Assembly: GCA_009776435.1 (NCBI GenBank)
Contig: WRNU01000006.1
Span: forward strand, 1-33,189
Reading direction: 5' to 3'
Source of the DNA: Betaproteobacteria bacterium
GTDB lineage: Bacteria > Pseudomonadota > Gammaproteobacteria > Burkholderiales > Rhodocyclaceae
DNA: 33,189 nucleotides
Every line of letters begins with the position of its first letter. The stretch's first letter is position 1. Shown here in pieces: positions 1 through 7,959 of this stretch. The position numbers and the translations under genes are program-made. A model generated the notes under the pieces. It saw only the letters and a program-made list of their open reading frames with translations. It was not told the DNA's origin and did no database searches.

Positions 1-89
1 CACGATTCAGGCGCGATGCGTGGCTACTCATGTTAGGCTGCGCGCGAAATTCTGTTCGTGACGCTTTTCTCTTCATTCAGCAAGGCTTT

Positions 90-593
90 ATGGCTGTCCT
101 GCCGATCCTGAACTTTCCAGATCCCAGATTGCATATCAAGGCTGCCCCGGTCGCCGTGGTGGACGATACGATCCGGCAATTGGTGAGCGACATGGCCGAG
201 ACCATGTACGCAGCGCCAGGCATTGGACTTGCCGCCACGCAGGTCGATGTCCACAAGCGGGTCGTGGTCATCGACATCAGTGAGGATCGTAGTGAGCTGC
301 TGGTGCTCATCAACGCCGAAATTCTCGAAAAATCAGGTGAATGCGAGAGCGAGGAAGGCTGTCTTTCCGTCCCAGGGGTGCGCGAGAAGGTGAAAAGGGC
401 CGAGTGGGTCAGGGTGCGGGCGCTAAATGAAAAGGGTGAGCCTTTCGAACTCGTGGCCGATGATCTGCTCGCGGTGTGCATCCAGCACGAACTGGATCAT
501 CTCGACGGCAAGGTGTTCGTCGAGTACCTGTCGCGTCTCAAACTGGGCCGGATCAGATCCAGGCTGCTCAAACAGGCGCAAGCCGAGTCCTGA
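90..593 (+). CDS. def: Peptide deformylase
   Basis: [39 protein letters not shown] and QHELDHLDG motifs. ATG at 90 chosen over the upstream ORF start at 30; followed by fmt. Confidence 0.96.
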   Translation: MAVLPILNFPDPRLHIKAAPVAVVDDTIRQLVSDMAETMYAAPGIGLAATQVDVHKRVVVIDISEDRSELLVLINAEILEKSGECESEEGCLSVPGVREKVKRAEWVRVRALNEKGEPFELVADDLLAVCIQHELDHLDGKVFVEYLSRLKLGRIRSRLLKQAQAES

Positions 594-619
594 GCGGTTT
601 TTTCCGGAGGACGTGTTTC

Positions 620-1576
620 ATGGTTTCTGCCCTGCGCGTGGCTTTTGCCGGTACACCGGAATTCGCCGCCCGTGCGCTGGAAGCGATTCTCGATGCGGGT
701 TACACGGTTCCGGTGGTGTTGACGCAACCGGATCGCCCCGCCGGACGCGGCATGAAACTTGCGGCCAGCGCGGTAAAACAGCTCGCTCTGGCGTGCGGAC
801 TCGATATCGACCAACCGGAACGCCTGCGCACGGAAGATCAGCGCGCGTGCCTGAAGGCGAGTCGCCCCGACGTGCTGGTGGTGGCCGCTTACGGCCTGAT
901 CCTGCCGCCGGAAGCGTTGGCTCTGCCACGGCTGGGCTGCCTGAACATTCATGCTTCGCTTCTGCCGCGCTGGCGCGGCGCGGCCCCGATCCAGCGCGCC
1001 ATCGAAGCCGGTGATACGCAGACGGGCATCACCATCATGCAAATGGACGCCGGGCTGGATACCGGCCCGATGCTCCTGAGCCGGGAAACCGGCATTGCGC
1101 CCGAGGACACGGCGGCCAGCCTGCACGACAAGCTGGCGCGTCTTGGCGCAGAGGCCATCGTCGAAGCGTTGAAGCGGTTGGAGGCTGGAGACTTGCCCGC
1201 CGAAGCGCAACCGGCAACGGGCGTGACTATCGCCCGGAAGATTTCCCGCGCCGAGGCCGAAATCGACTGGCGCAGGCCGGCGATCGAACTGGCGCGCCGG
1301 ATACGCGCTTTCAACCCGTACCCGGTCGCTTTCGGCCAGATACGCGAAACCCCGATCAAGCTTTGGACGGCGTATACCGTGCCGGAGCGTGGGGAACCGG
1401 GCAGCATCCTTCGCGTCGACGCATCCGGAATCGTGGTGGCCTGCGGCGAAGACGCCCTGTGTGTAACGGAACTGCAACGTCCGGGCAGTCGCCGGATGGC
1501 GGCGGCGGAATTCCTTCACGGCTTCGCGCTTGCCGCCGGAGAACGATTCATGCTGCCTGTTACAGAAGGGGCTTGA
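620..1576 (+). CDS. fmt: Methionyl-tRNA formyltransferase
   Basis: [17 protein letters not shown] start, [20 protein letters not shown] and [18 protein letters not shown] motifs; directly downstream of def. Confidence 0.96.
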   Translation: MVSALRVAFAGTPEFAARALEAILDAGYTVPVVLTQPDRPAGRGMKLAASAVKQLALACGLDIDQPERLRTEDQRACLKASRPDVLVVAAYGLILPPEALALPRLGCLNIHASLLPRWRGAAPIQRAIEAGDTQTGITIMQMDAGLDTGPMLLSRETGIAPEDTAASLHDKLARLGAEAIVEALKRLEAGDLPAEAQPATGVTIARKISRAEAEIDWRRPAIELARRIRAFNPYPVAFGQIRETPIKLWTAYTVPERGEPGSILRVDASGIVVACGEDALCVTELQRPGSRRMAAAEFLHGFALAAGERFMLPVTEGA

Positions 1577-1634
1577 ATTCGGCCCTGTTTGCCTCTATTT
1601 ATGCCTTTGACTACCGTCCTGTAAGGAAATTTAC

Positions 1635-2471
1635 ATGTTTGGCAACTGGCTGAAAACTTCCATCCTGATGGCAGGCATCGTTGCCCTGTTCGGCGTCATT
1701 GGCGGCGCGCTCGGTGGTCAGCAGGGTATGTTGCTCGCCCTCGTCCTGGGCGGCGCGATGAATCTGTGGGCCTACTGGTTCTCGGACAAGATGGTGCTGA
1801 AAATGTATCGGGCGCGTCAGGTGGATGCTGCCGCCTCGCCCTATCTCTATAACATGGTGAAAGATCTCGCCGATCGCGCCGATCTGCCCATGCCCAAGGT
1901 CTACATCATCGACGAAGAACAACCCAACGCCTTCGCCACGGGGCGCAACCCGGAGCATGCCGCAGTGGCCGCCACTTCCGGCATCATGCGCCTGCTCTCC
2001 GAACGGGAGTTGCGTGGAGTCATGGCGCACGAGCTTGCTCACGTCAAGCACAGGGACATCCTGATTTCCACCATCACCGCCACCATCGCGGGCGCGATTG
2101 CGACGCTGGCGCGATTCGGCATGCTCTTCGGCGGGCGCGACGGCAACAACCGTTCTCATCCGGCGGCTCAGATACTGGTCATGTTGCTTGCGCCGCTGGC
2201 GGCAATGCTGATCCAGATGGCCATCAGCCGCACGCGGGAATTCGGCGCGGATCGTGGCGGCGCGGAAATCTCCGGCGACCCCGGCGCGCTGGCCGATGCC
2301 CTGCACAAGATCGAGTCCTACGCCAAGGGAATTCCACTCCAGGCAGCCGAGGAACACCCGGCCACGGCGCAAATGATGATCATCAATCCCCTTCTGGGCG
2401 GCAACCTGCGCAGCTTGTTTTCAACCCACCCCGCCACGCAGGAGCGTATCAAGCGCCTGCGTGGAATGTGA
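1635..2471 (+). CDS. htpX: Membrane protease HtpX (M48 family)
   Basis: [10 protein letters not shown] zinc-protease motif, N-terminal hydrophobic helices, [19 protein letters not shown]; ends in [16 protein letters not shown]. Confidence 0.95.
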   Translation: MFGNWLKTSILMAGIVALFGVIGGALGGQQGMLLALVLGGAMNLWAYWFSDKMVLKMYRARQVDAAASPYLYNMVKDLADRADLPMPKVYIIDEEQPNAFATGRNPEHAAVAATSGIMRLLSERELRGVMAHELAHVKHRDILISTITATIAGAIATLARFGMLFGGRDGNNRSHPAAQILVMLLAPLAAMLIQMAISRTREFGADRGGAEISGDPGALADALHKIESYAKGIPLQAAEEHPATAQMMIINPLLGGNLRSLFSTHPATQERIKRLRGM

Positions 2472-3690
2472 CGTGGTCCGCCTGCCCACGCAATTGCCTG
2501 TGCGTCTGATCCTGCTTGCTGCGGCGATTTTTTTCGTGCCGCTTCAAACGGCCTTTGCCGCCCCGCCCACTACGGCGTGGCGTGGCGCGGCGTTTTCCGG
2601 CGATCGCGCCGCGCTGGAAAAACTCGCCGCCGCCGGAGCGAACGCCGTGCGCGTCTATCACGAAAGCGACGCCTGGGTGCTCGATGAGGCGCGCAAACTC
2701 GGGATCGGCGTGCTCATGGGGCTGGATGTCGGGCTGCCGCGCCACGGTTTTCGCCTCGACGACCCCAAGGCCATCGCCGCGCAGGAAAACCGCATTCGCG
2801 CGTTCGTGCAACGCTACCGGAATCACCCCGCGCTGCTGGCCTGGGTCATCGGCAATGAAGTCGAACATGGCATGGACGATCCCTTGCCGTCGTGGCGCGA
2901 GATCAACCGCCTGGCAGGAGTGGTCAAGGCGCTCGACCCCGTTCACCCCACCGTAATGTCGGTCAACGACGGCGGGCGGCCATACCTGGAACAACTTGCC
3001 GGATGTTGCGCGCACGTCGATATGATTGGGATCAATCTCTACGCGGGTGCGGCATTTGGTCTGGACGCGCGTATCCGTGCCGCTGGCATCGGCAAACCAT
3101 TGTTGATCACCGAACTCGGCCCGCTCGGACAATGGCAGGCCGGTCGCAAACCCTGGGGCGCGCCGGTCGAACTCACCAGCCGCGAGAAAGCGGCCTTTTT
3201 TCGCCGCGCATTGGCCGAGTTGAGCAGGAACCCGCAAGTTCGCGGCGTTTTCGCCTTTCTGTGGGGCGTAAAGCAGGAACAGACTGCAACCTGGCACGGA
3301 CTGCTGCTTTCGGACAACACCCTCACCGAGATGACCGACGCGCTGACTGAGGCCTGGGGCCGTCCGGTTACACGCGCCGCGCCAGGCATCCTTGGCATCG
3401 GCATCTCCGCCGACGAATTCGCGCCGGGTGCGATTGTTTCGTCCACGATTGATGTACGCGGCGAGGCGCTCGTTACCGAATGGCGGGTGCGCAAGGAAGC
3501 AACCGATCTGCGCAAAGGGGGCGAGACCGAACCTTTACCGGAGGCGGTCGGCGTGGAAATGCTCGCTGCCGAAACATCCAGCGTCCGTTTCCGCGCCCCT
3601 TCGACTCCCGGCGCATATCGGCTGTTCATCACTGTACGCGATGGAAACGGCAAGGCGGCTACGGCCAACCTGCCGTTTCTGGTGAAGTGA
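2461..3690 (+). CDS. Exported glycoside-hydrolase-like TIM-barrel protein (GH2/GH5-like, clan GH-A type)
   Basis: Signal-like N-terminus ([19 protein letters not shown]); [28 protein letters not shown] and [10 protein letters not shown] resemble clan GH-A beta4/beta7 catalytic motifs. Start codon uncertain (overlaps the htpX stop). Its 3' end is the source type of the downstream tail repeats. Confidence 0.7.
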   Translation: MECDVVRLPTQLPVRLILLAAAIFFVPLQTAFAAPPTTAWRGAAFSGDRAALEKLAAAGANAVRVYHESDAWVLDEARKLGIGVLMGLDVGLPRHGFRLDDPKAIAAQENRIRAFVQRYRNHPALLAWVIGNEVEHGMDDPLPSWREINRLAGVVKALDPVHPTVMSVNDGGRPYLEQLAGCCAHVDMIGINLYAGAAFGLDARIRAAGIGKPLLITELGPLGQWQAGRKPWGAPVELTSREKAAFFRRALAELSRNPQVRGVFAFLWGVKQEQTATWHGLLLSDNTLTEMTDALTEAWGRPVTRAAPGILGIGISADEFAPGAIVSSTIDVRGEALVTEWRVRKEATDLRKGGETEPLPEAVGVEMLAAETSSVRFRAPSTPGAYRLFITVRDGNGKAATANLPFLVK

Positions 3691-3694
3691 GATT
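3576..3694 (+). repeat. Gene-tail direct repeat, copy A (in situ 3' end of the glycoside-hydrolase-like gene)
   Basis: tccagcgtccg...ctggtgaagtgagat is found again at 4855 and 6705; last ~37 codons plus stop plus ~5 nt. Confidence 0.93.
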
Positions 3695-3697
3695 GCG

Positions 3698-3916
3698 TTA
3701 CAGTTTCTCAAGCTCTTGTTTGGCGAGATTCTCAGCCCCTTGTGCACGGGAGCGGCGATGAGTTGTTTGCTGCTGTATCGGGGCGCGCGAATCCGACAGA
3801 GACGCTTCGGGAATGTCGGCAACAGGCACGCCTCCGGCTTCAATATCGTAAAAACCAGCTTCAATTTCCTGTCTGGCCATCTGTTCGCACCATTCCCTGG
3901 TGAGTTCGGTTCTCAT
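3698..3916 (-). CDS. Small protein (72 aa), third gene of the RHH-GNAT operon
   Basis: MRTELTREWCEQMARQEIEAGFYDIEAGGVPVADIPEASL...; start overlaps the stop of the GNAT gene (3913) on the same strand; ends a few nt from repeat copy A. Confidence 0.6.
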   Translation of the reverse strand: MRTELTREWCEQMARQEIEAGFYDIEAGGVPVADIPEASLSDSRAPIQQQTTHRRSRAQGAENLAKQELEKL

Positions 3917-4551
3917 TTTTTGCTCCCCTTCGTGATGAAGGCATCCGCTTGTTTGGGCGTCATCTCAAGATAACGCAAACTCTGGTAACTGGCATCAGTG
4001 CCGAGGTCAACCATTCCACAATGACTCACATAAAAGGGGATGGATTGAGGCAGCGCATGCAGTCCAACGCGCCCTTTGAAACCCTCCCTTCGACTCAGTT
4101 CGATGGCCTCCCGCATCAACAGGCTGCCCACGCCGCAAAAACGCGGTTGTTCGCCCGGTTGATGATGACGCCGGTTCCAGGGCGCGTTCTCAAGGTACTC
4201 CACATAGACGATAGGTTTTTGGTATTGCGGCGCAAGGCGTGCCCTACGCAGGGTATCAAGAATCATCATCCCTTGGGTCATGCCTTGGCACACCACGCTG
4301 AAGCATGGATTTGCCAGCAAGCCCCGAAAGTGTTCAACCTTTCGCCGCCAGTCCCAATGGCTGCTTTGAGGAAACTGGTCACGTCCAAGGCCCGCTACGC
4401 GCATCCTCTCCATGATTGCCCTCAATGCGGGCATCCACTCGTTTTCCCAATCGGAAAGCTGCTGTTCGGCAATTGCGTCCCATAGTTCCGCTTCCACCAC
4501 TTGGCCGGTAGCGCCATCAAGGAGGTATGCACTGAAAGTCTTTGCGCTCAC
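3913..4551 (-). CDS. GNAT-family N-acetyltransferase, possible toxin
   Basis: QPRFCGVGSLLMREAIELSRREGFKGRVGLHALPQSIPFYVSHCGM matches GNAT acetyl-CoA-binding architecture; overlaps the upstream RHH gene by 4 nt. Confidence 0.75.
   Translation of the reverse strand: MSAKTFSAYLLDGATGQVVEAELWDAIAEQQLSDWENEWMPALRAIMERMRVAGLGRDQFPQSSHWDWRRKVEHFRGLLANPCFSVVCQGMTQGMMILDTLRRARLAPQYQKPIVYVEYLENAPWNRRHHQPGEQPRFCGVGSLLMREAIELSRREGFKGRVGLHALPQSIPFYVSHCGMVDLGTDASYQSLRYLEMTPKQADAFITKGSKK
4338..4447. repeat. GNAT-gene segment duplicated at 6580-6687
   Basis: cctttcgccgccagtcccaatggctgc...gggcatccactcgtttt in both places with about 4 substitutions. Confidence 0.92.
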
Positions 4552-4760
4552 AGTAGCACCACCTCTGATTTTGCTTTGGTCAGTTCGTTCTCGAAGAACA
4601 GCCTGTCGCCCCTCTCGGCACGGACTTCAACGGCTTGATAGAGGCGTAACGCCTGTCGCAACACCGTTGTTTTGCTGATGTCTTTCCTGGCGCACAATTC
4701 TTCCAGCACGCTCATCTCGGCATCGGTCAGGTTTAGTGTCATCGTTTTTCTGGCGGACAT
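4548..4760 (-). CDS. Ribbon-helix-helix (CopG/MetJ-type) regulator, possible antitoxin
   Basis: MSARKTMTLNLTDAEMSVLEELCARKDISKTTVLRQALRLYQAVEV; ATG at 4760 has an AGGAAC-type RBS; first gene of a three-gene overlapping minus-strand operon. Confidence 0.72.
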   Translation of the reverse strand: MSARKTMTLNLTDAEMSVLEELCARKDISKTTVLRQALRLYQAVEVRAERGDRLFFENELTKAKSEVVLL

Positions 4761-4805
4761 TGGTGTTCCTCCATCACGGCAGGGACACATTGTACGTTAT
4801 TATCG

Positions 4806-4843
4806 GGCTACTACGAGGCTAATGAATAGCTATTTTATGGCTA
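4806..4843. promoter_or_regulatory. Four iterons GGCTA/GGCTA/AGCTA/GGCTA with exact 11-bp spacing, upstream of the RHH gene
   Basis: GGCTA at 4806, 4817 and 4839, AGCTA at 4828; located 46-83 bp upstream of the RHH start codon. Confidence 0.6.
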
Positions 4844-4854
4844 AAAATACACCC

Positions 4855-4972
4855 TTCCAGCGTCCGCTTCCGCGCCCCTTCGACCCCCGGCGCATATCGC
4901 CTGTTCATCACTGTACGCGACGGCAGCGGCAAGGCGGCTACGGCCAATCTGCCGTTTCTGGTGAAGTGAGAT
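4855..4972 (+). repeat. Gene-tail direct repeat, copy B (orphan 3' end of the glycoside-hydrolase-like gene)
   Basis: Encodes [37 protein letters not shown] with no upstream gene body; differs from copy A mostly at synonymous sites. Confidence 0.93.
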
Positions 4973-5087
4973 AGAACCGGGAACAGAACCGCTGTCCCCG
5001 GAACACCCAGCGTAGATGCATGAAGGCGGAAGCCGACAGATGCACTGAAAAATCTTTTTGCAGCGATAGCTCGCCCGCTTGATATTG

Positions 5088-5103
5088 TTCAACAGTTGTT
5101 GAA
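5088..5103. promoter_or_regulatory. Inverted repeat TTCAACA-GT-TGTTGAA, candidate ArsR operator
   Basis: Perfect 7-bp arms immediately upstream of the arsR start codon (5114). Confidence 0.6.
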
Positions 5104-5113
5104 TAATCATCCA

Positions 5114-5470
5114 ATGGAAACAAAAACTGCCGCCATCATCTTTGAAGTCCTGACTTCCGAGGCTCGACTTTCCATTTTCCGGCTGCTGGTCAAATACGCG
5201 CCGGACGGACTGGTTGCCGGGGAGATTTCCCGGATGCTGGATATTCCGAAAACCAACCTTTCCTTTCACCTGAAAACCATTGTCCACGGCGGGCTTGCCA
5301 GCATGGAGCGAGAAGGCCGCAATACGCGGTACAAGGCCAACATCTCTCTGATGCTGGAGACCATCGCCTACTTGACGGCTGAATGCTGTTCCGGTAGCCA
5401 GAACTTTCGGGCGGCAGGTGGAGCCGTACCGGAATTTCCATCGACTTGCTGTGAAAGCAAGAACCCGTAA
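5114..5470 (+). CDS. arsR: ArsR-family arsenic-responsive repressor
   Basis: LTSEARLSIFRLLVKYAPDGLVAGEISRMLDIPKTNLSFHLKTIVHGGL winged-helix; vicinal Cys pairs (ECCSGSQ, TCCESK) in the C-terminal region; next to arsM. Confidence 0.88.
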   Translation: METKTAAIIFEVLTSEARLSIFRLLVKYAPDGLVAGEISRMLDIPKTNLSFHLKTIVHGGLASMEREGRNTRYKANISLMLETIAYLTAECCSGSQNFRAAGGAVPEFPSTCCESKNP

Positions 5471-5482
5471 TGAGAAGGAGGC

Positions 5483-6523
5483 ATGACGATGAGATTGTCT
5501 GAAAAAGAAAAAGAACTGGTTGCGATTGGTGCATCCATCGGCGGAAACTGCATTGCATGCCTTCAGTGGCATTACAGAAAATGCAAAGAACTTGGATTCA
5601 GCAATGACGAAATGCGCGAAGCGTTTGGTATTGCAAAAAAGGTCAAGGAAGTTCCAAACAACAAAATTTACGAAACGACGGAGGAATTGATCATGCAGAG
5701 CAAAACCACATCAAACGAACAAGTCAGAGAAACCGTGCGCGCCGGATACGCGGCCATTGCGACGGATGGCTCCTGCGGAGGCGGAGGCTGTTGTGGCCAA
5801 CCTGATCCCACTCGGCTGGCGAAAGCCGTAGGCTACGACGCAGAAAGCCTTGTCAATCTGCCAGAAGGCGCGAACATGGGGCTTTCCTGCGGAAACCCCG
5901 TTGCCATCGCGGCTTTAGAGGAAGGACAGGTTGTGCTCGACCTTGGCAGCGGCGGTGGTTTCGACGTGTTTCAGGCAGGCGTAAAGGTAAAAGCATCCGG
6001 GCGGGTCATCGGTGTGGACATGACCCCGGAGATGATTGCCAAGGCTCGCAAGAACCTTGAGCAGTACCGCCAGTGTCCCGGACTGGATAATGTAGAGTTT
6101 CGTCTTGGCGAAATCGAATATCTGCCCGTAGCGGACGCCAGCATCGACGTGGTGCTTTCCAATTGCGTCATCAATCTTTCGCCAGACAAACCTCGAGTCT
6201 GGCGTGAAATCTTCCGTGTGTTGAAACCGGGCGGCAAAGTATCTGTTTCCGATTTGGCTCTGCTGAAACCGCTTCCCGGCAACCTCCAGGAAATGACGGC
6301 GGCGCTGGTGGGCTGCGTGGCCGGGGCGGTTTTGGTGGAAGAAACCAGGGGCATGCTGGAAAAGGCGGGGTTCGCGTCCATCGTCCTGACGCCCAAGCCG
6401 GACTACGTGCGAAGCATGCAGGACTGGAACGATCCTCTATACAAGGAAATCGCGCAAACCCTGCCGCAAGGCGAAGAAATAGCCGATTACGTTGTTAGCC
6501 TGGACATTGAGGCCAGGAAATAG
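5483..6523 (+). CDS. arsM: Fusion of AhpD/CMD-like CxxC domain with arsenite S-adenosylmethionine methyltransferase (ArsM)
   Basis: N-terminal [34 protein letters not shown] (CMD/AhpD-like with CIAC), then [19 protein letters not shown] motif, [20 protein letters not shown] and [13 protein letters not shown] typical of ArsM. Internal start at 5693. Confidence 0.9.
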   Translation: MTMRLSEKEKELVAIGASIGGNCIACLQWHYRKCKELGFSNDEMREAFGIAKKVKEVPNNKIYETTEELIMQSKTTSNEQVRETVRAGYAAIATDGSCGGGGCCGQPDPTRLAKAVGYDAESLVNLPEGANMGLSCGNPVAIAALEEGQVVLDLGSGGGFDVFQAGVKVKASGRVIGVDMTPEMIAKARKNLEQYRQCPGLDNVEFRLGEIEYLPVADASIDVVLSNCVINLSPDKPRVWREIFRVLKPGGKVSVSDLALLKPLPGNLQEMTAALVGCVAGAVLVEETRGMLEKAGFASIVLTPKPDYVRSMQDWNDPLYKEIAQTLPQGEEIADYVVSLDIEARK

Positions 6524-6579
6524 GAAGCGTTTAACAACGAGAAACGCATGGAAGGAGAATTGCAATAAGATGGAAACAG

Positions 6580-6687
6580 CCTTTCGCCGCCAGTCCCAAT
6601 GGCTGCCTTGAGGAAACTGGTCACGTCCAGTGCCCGCTACGCGCATCCTCTCCATGATTGCTCTCAATGCGGGCATCCACTCGTTTT
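6580..6687 (-). pseudogene. Fragment of the RHH-associated GNAT gene (partial duplicate of 4338-4447)
   Basis: Reverse strand encodes MPALRAIMERMRVAGTGRDQFPQGSHWDWRRK, matching residues of the 3913-4551 protein; the remainder is missing. Confidence 0.85.
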
Positions 6688-6704
6688 CACAATAACATGC
6701 ATCC

Positions 6705-6823
6705 TTCCAGCGTCCGCTTCCGCGCCCCTTCGACTCCCGGCGCGTATCGCCTGTTCATCACTGTACGCGACGGCAGCGACAAGGCGGCTACGGCCAACCT
6801 GCCGTTTCTGGTGAAGTGAGATT
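6705..6823 (+). repeat. Gene-tail direct repeat, copy C
   Basis: tccagcgtccgcttccgcgcc...ctggtgaagtgagatt; closer to copy B than to copy A. Confidence 0.93.
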
Positions 6824-6905
6824 GTGCCCGCCCGTTGCTTGCAGGCATTGCGCACCACGCCTCTCTGAGCCACAATGTAGCCCAGAGAATTTGGAGAATC
6901 ATCCC

Positions 6906-7172
6906 ATGACTGCAAACGCTGTTGTCCGCGCCCGCATCGACGAGCGCATCAAGGAAGAGGCTTCGACCGTGCTGGCGGCGATAGGGCTTACCGTGTCAGA
7001 TGCGTTTCGCATTATGTTGACTCGCATCGCAAATGAGAAGGCGCTGCCGTTTGAGCCGTTAATACCAAATGAAACCACTATTGCGGCCATGCGCGAAGCC
7101 CGCGCTGGCTGCGGCCTTAAAAGTTTCGATAGTGTTGAAGCATTGATGGCGGATCTGCATGCGGAGGATTGA
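6906..7172 (+). CDS. RelB/DinJ-family antitoxin (no adjacent RelE-type toxin seen)
   Basis: MTANAVVRARIDERIKEEASTVLAAIGLTVSDAFRIMLTRIANEKALPFEP is typical RelB/DinJ. Confidence 0.87.
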   Translation: MTANAVVRARIDERIKEEASTVLAAIGLTVSDAFRIMLTRIANEKALPFEPLIPNETTIAAMREARAGCGLKSFDSVEALMADLHAED

Positions 7173-7197
7173 ACCCACCGCCTTGCCGGTGAAGTCA

Positions 7198-7218
7198 CTG
7201 CCGCAAAATTTGCGGCAG
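7198..7218 (+). terminator. Hairpin CTGCCGCAAA-A-TTTGCGGCAG after the relB-like gene
   Basis: Perfect 10-bp palindrome arms just after the stop at 7172, followed by cctttc. Confidence 0.55.
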
Positions 7219-7227
7219 CCTTTCAAA

Positions 7228-7255
7228 ATCATGATGATTCTTGACGTTTCATGAT
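7228..7255. promoter_or_regulatory. Inverted repeat ATCATGA-N14-TCATGAT, candidate autoregulatory operator of the RHH-Doc module
   Basis: Perfect 7-bp arms 31-58 bp upstream of the RHH start (7286). Confidence 0.45.
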
Positions 7256-7285
7256 AAGGTGAACCCTCAAAGAACGAGGTGTTCC

Positions 7286-7525
7286 ATGCCAACGACGGTC
7301 AAACAAAAAAAGGTCAAATTCGCTACCCAGGCAGACCCGGAAGTGCTGGTCGCGCTCCGCAAAATCGCCGGACAGGAAGGCAGGCAGTTGCAGGCGCTTG
7401 TGGATGAAGCATTGCGCGACTACATCGAACACAAGCAAGGCAAATCCCCCCGCCGACACGTCATGCAGGCCATGCATGACAGCATGACCCAGTACGACTC
7501 CCTGTACCGGGAGCTTTCCAGGTGA
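7286..7525 (+). CDS. RHH-type antitoxin of the RHH-Doc pair
   Basis: VKFATQADPEVLVALRKIAGQEGRQLQALVDEALRDYIEHKQ; stop overlaps the GTG start of the Doc gene. Confidence 0.75.
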   Translation: MPTTVKQKKVKFATQADPEVLVALRKIAGQEGRQLQALVDEALRDYIEHKQGKSPRRHVMQAMHDSMTQYDSLYRELSR

Positions 7526-7905
7526 GGGACTACCTGACCTCCACGGATATCCTGGCCCTGCATCAAATCGTTTTGCAACGCTACGGTGGCGCCCCCGGCC
7601 TTCGTGACATGGGGGCGGTGGAAGCGGCAGTGTTTCGCCCGCAATGCGGCTATTACAATAACATTATTGAAGAAGCTGCCGCTCTGCTGGAAAGCCTGCT
7701 CATCAACCATCCGTTTGTAGACGGCAACAAACGTGTTGCTTTTGCTGCTTGCGACGTTTTTTTGCGCATCAACGGCTGGCGGATTCGCGCCGAGCCGGAG
7801 TGGCTCTATCGGCGCATGATGGCCTGGATCGAGTTTCGGGGGGATCGCTTCGAGCACATCATCCAGGATCTCAAAAACTGCGCAGTGCAGCAGGATGGCG
7901 TGTGA
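7522..7905 (+). CDS. doc: Death-on-curing (Doc/Fic-fold) family toxin
   Basis: LESLLINHPFVDGNKRVAFAACDVFLRINGW contains the Doc motif HPFxDGNKR. Confidence 0.9.
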   Translation: MRDYLTSTDILALHQIVLQRYGGAPGLRDMGAVEAAVFRPQCGYYNNIIEEAAALLESLLINHPFVDGNKRVAFAACDVFLRINGWRIRAEPEWLYRRMMAWIEFRGDRFEHIIQDLKNCAVQQDGV

Positions 7906-7959
7906 CCTCCAGGTTAATGGTGGGCGCGCTTCGCTTTGCCCATCCTACACATGCTAAGG

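Noticed and set aside
497-1519. Long minus-strand ORF (340 aa) antisense to fmt
   Set aside because: Shadow ORF in GC-rich DNA; no recognisable domain, low-complexity Arg/Pro/Ala composition, overlaps a confident gene.
4672-4974. 100-aa plus-strand ORF running into tail copy B
   Set aside because: Reads the tail in a different frame from the native gene and is antisense to the RHH gene start; not a plausible protein.
4977-5001. Imperfect hairpin ccgggaacag-aaccg-ctgtccccgg just after tail B
   Set aside because: Has a mismatch, no T tract, and is absent after tails A and C, so it is not a conserved part of the repeat boundary.
3576-6823. Classical integron (attC/integrase) explanation of the cassette structure
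   Set aside because: No IntI-like ORF and no evident attC core pairs (RYYYAAC/GTTRRRY) at the block borders; the repeats are coding gene tails.
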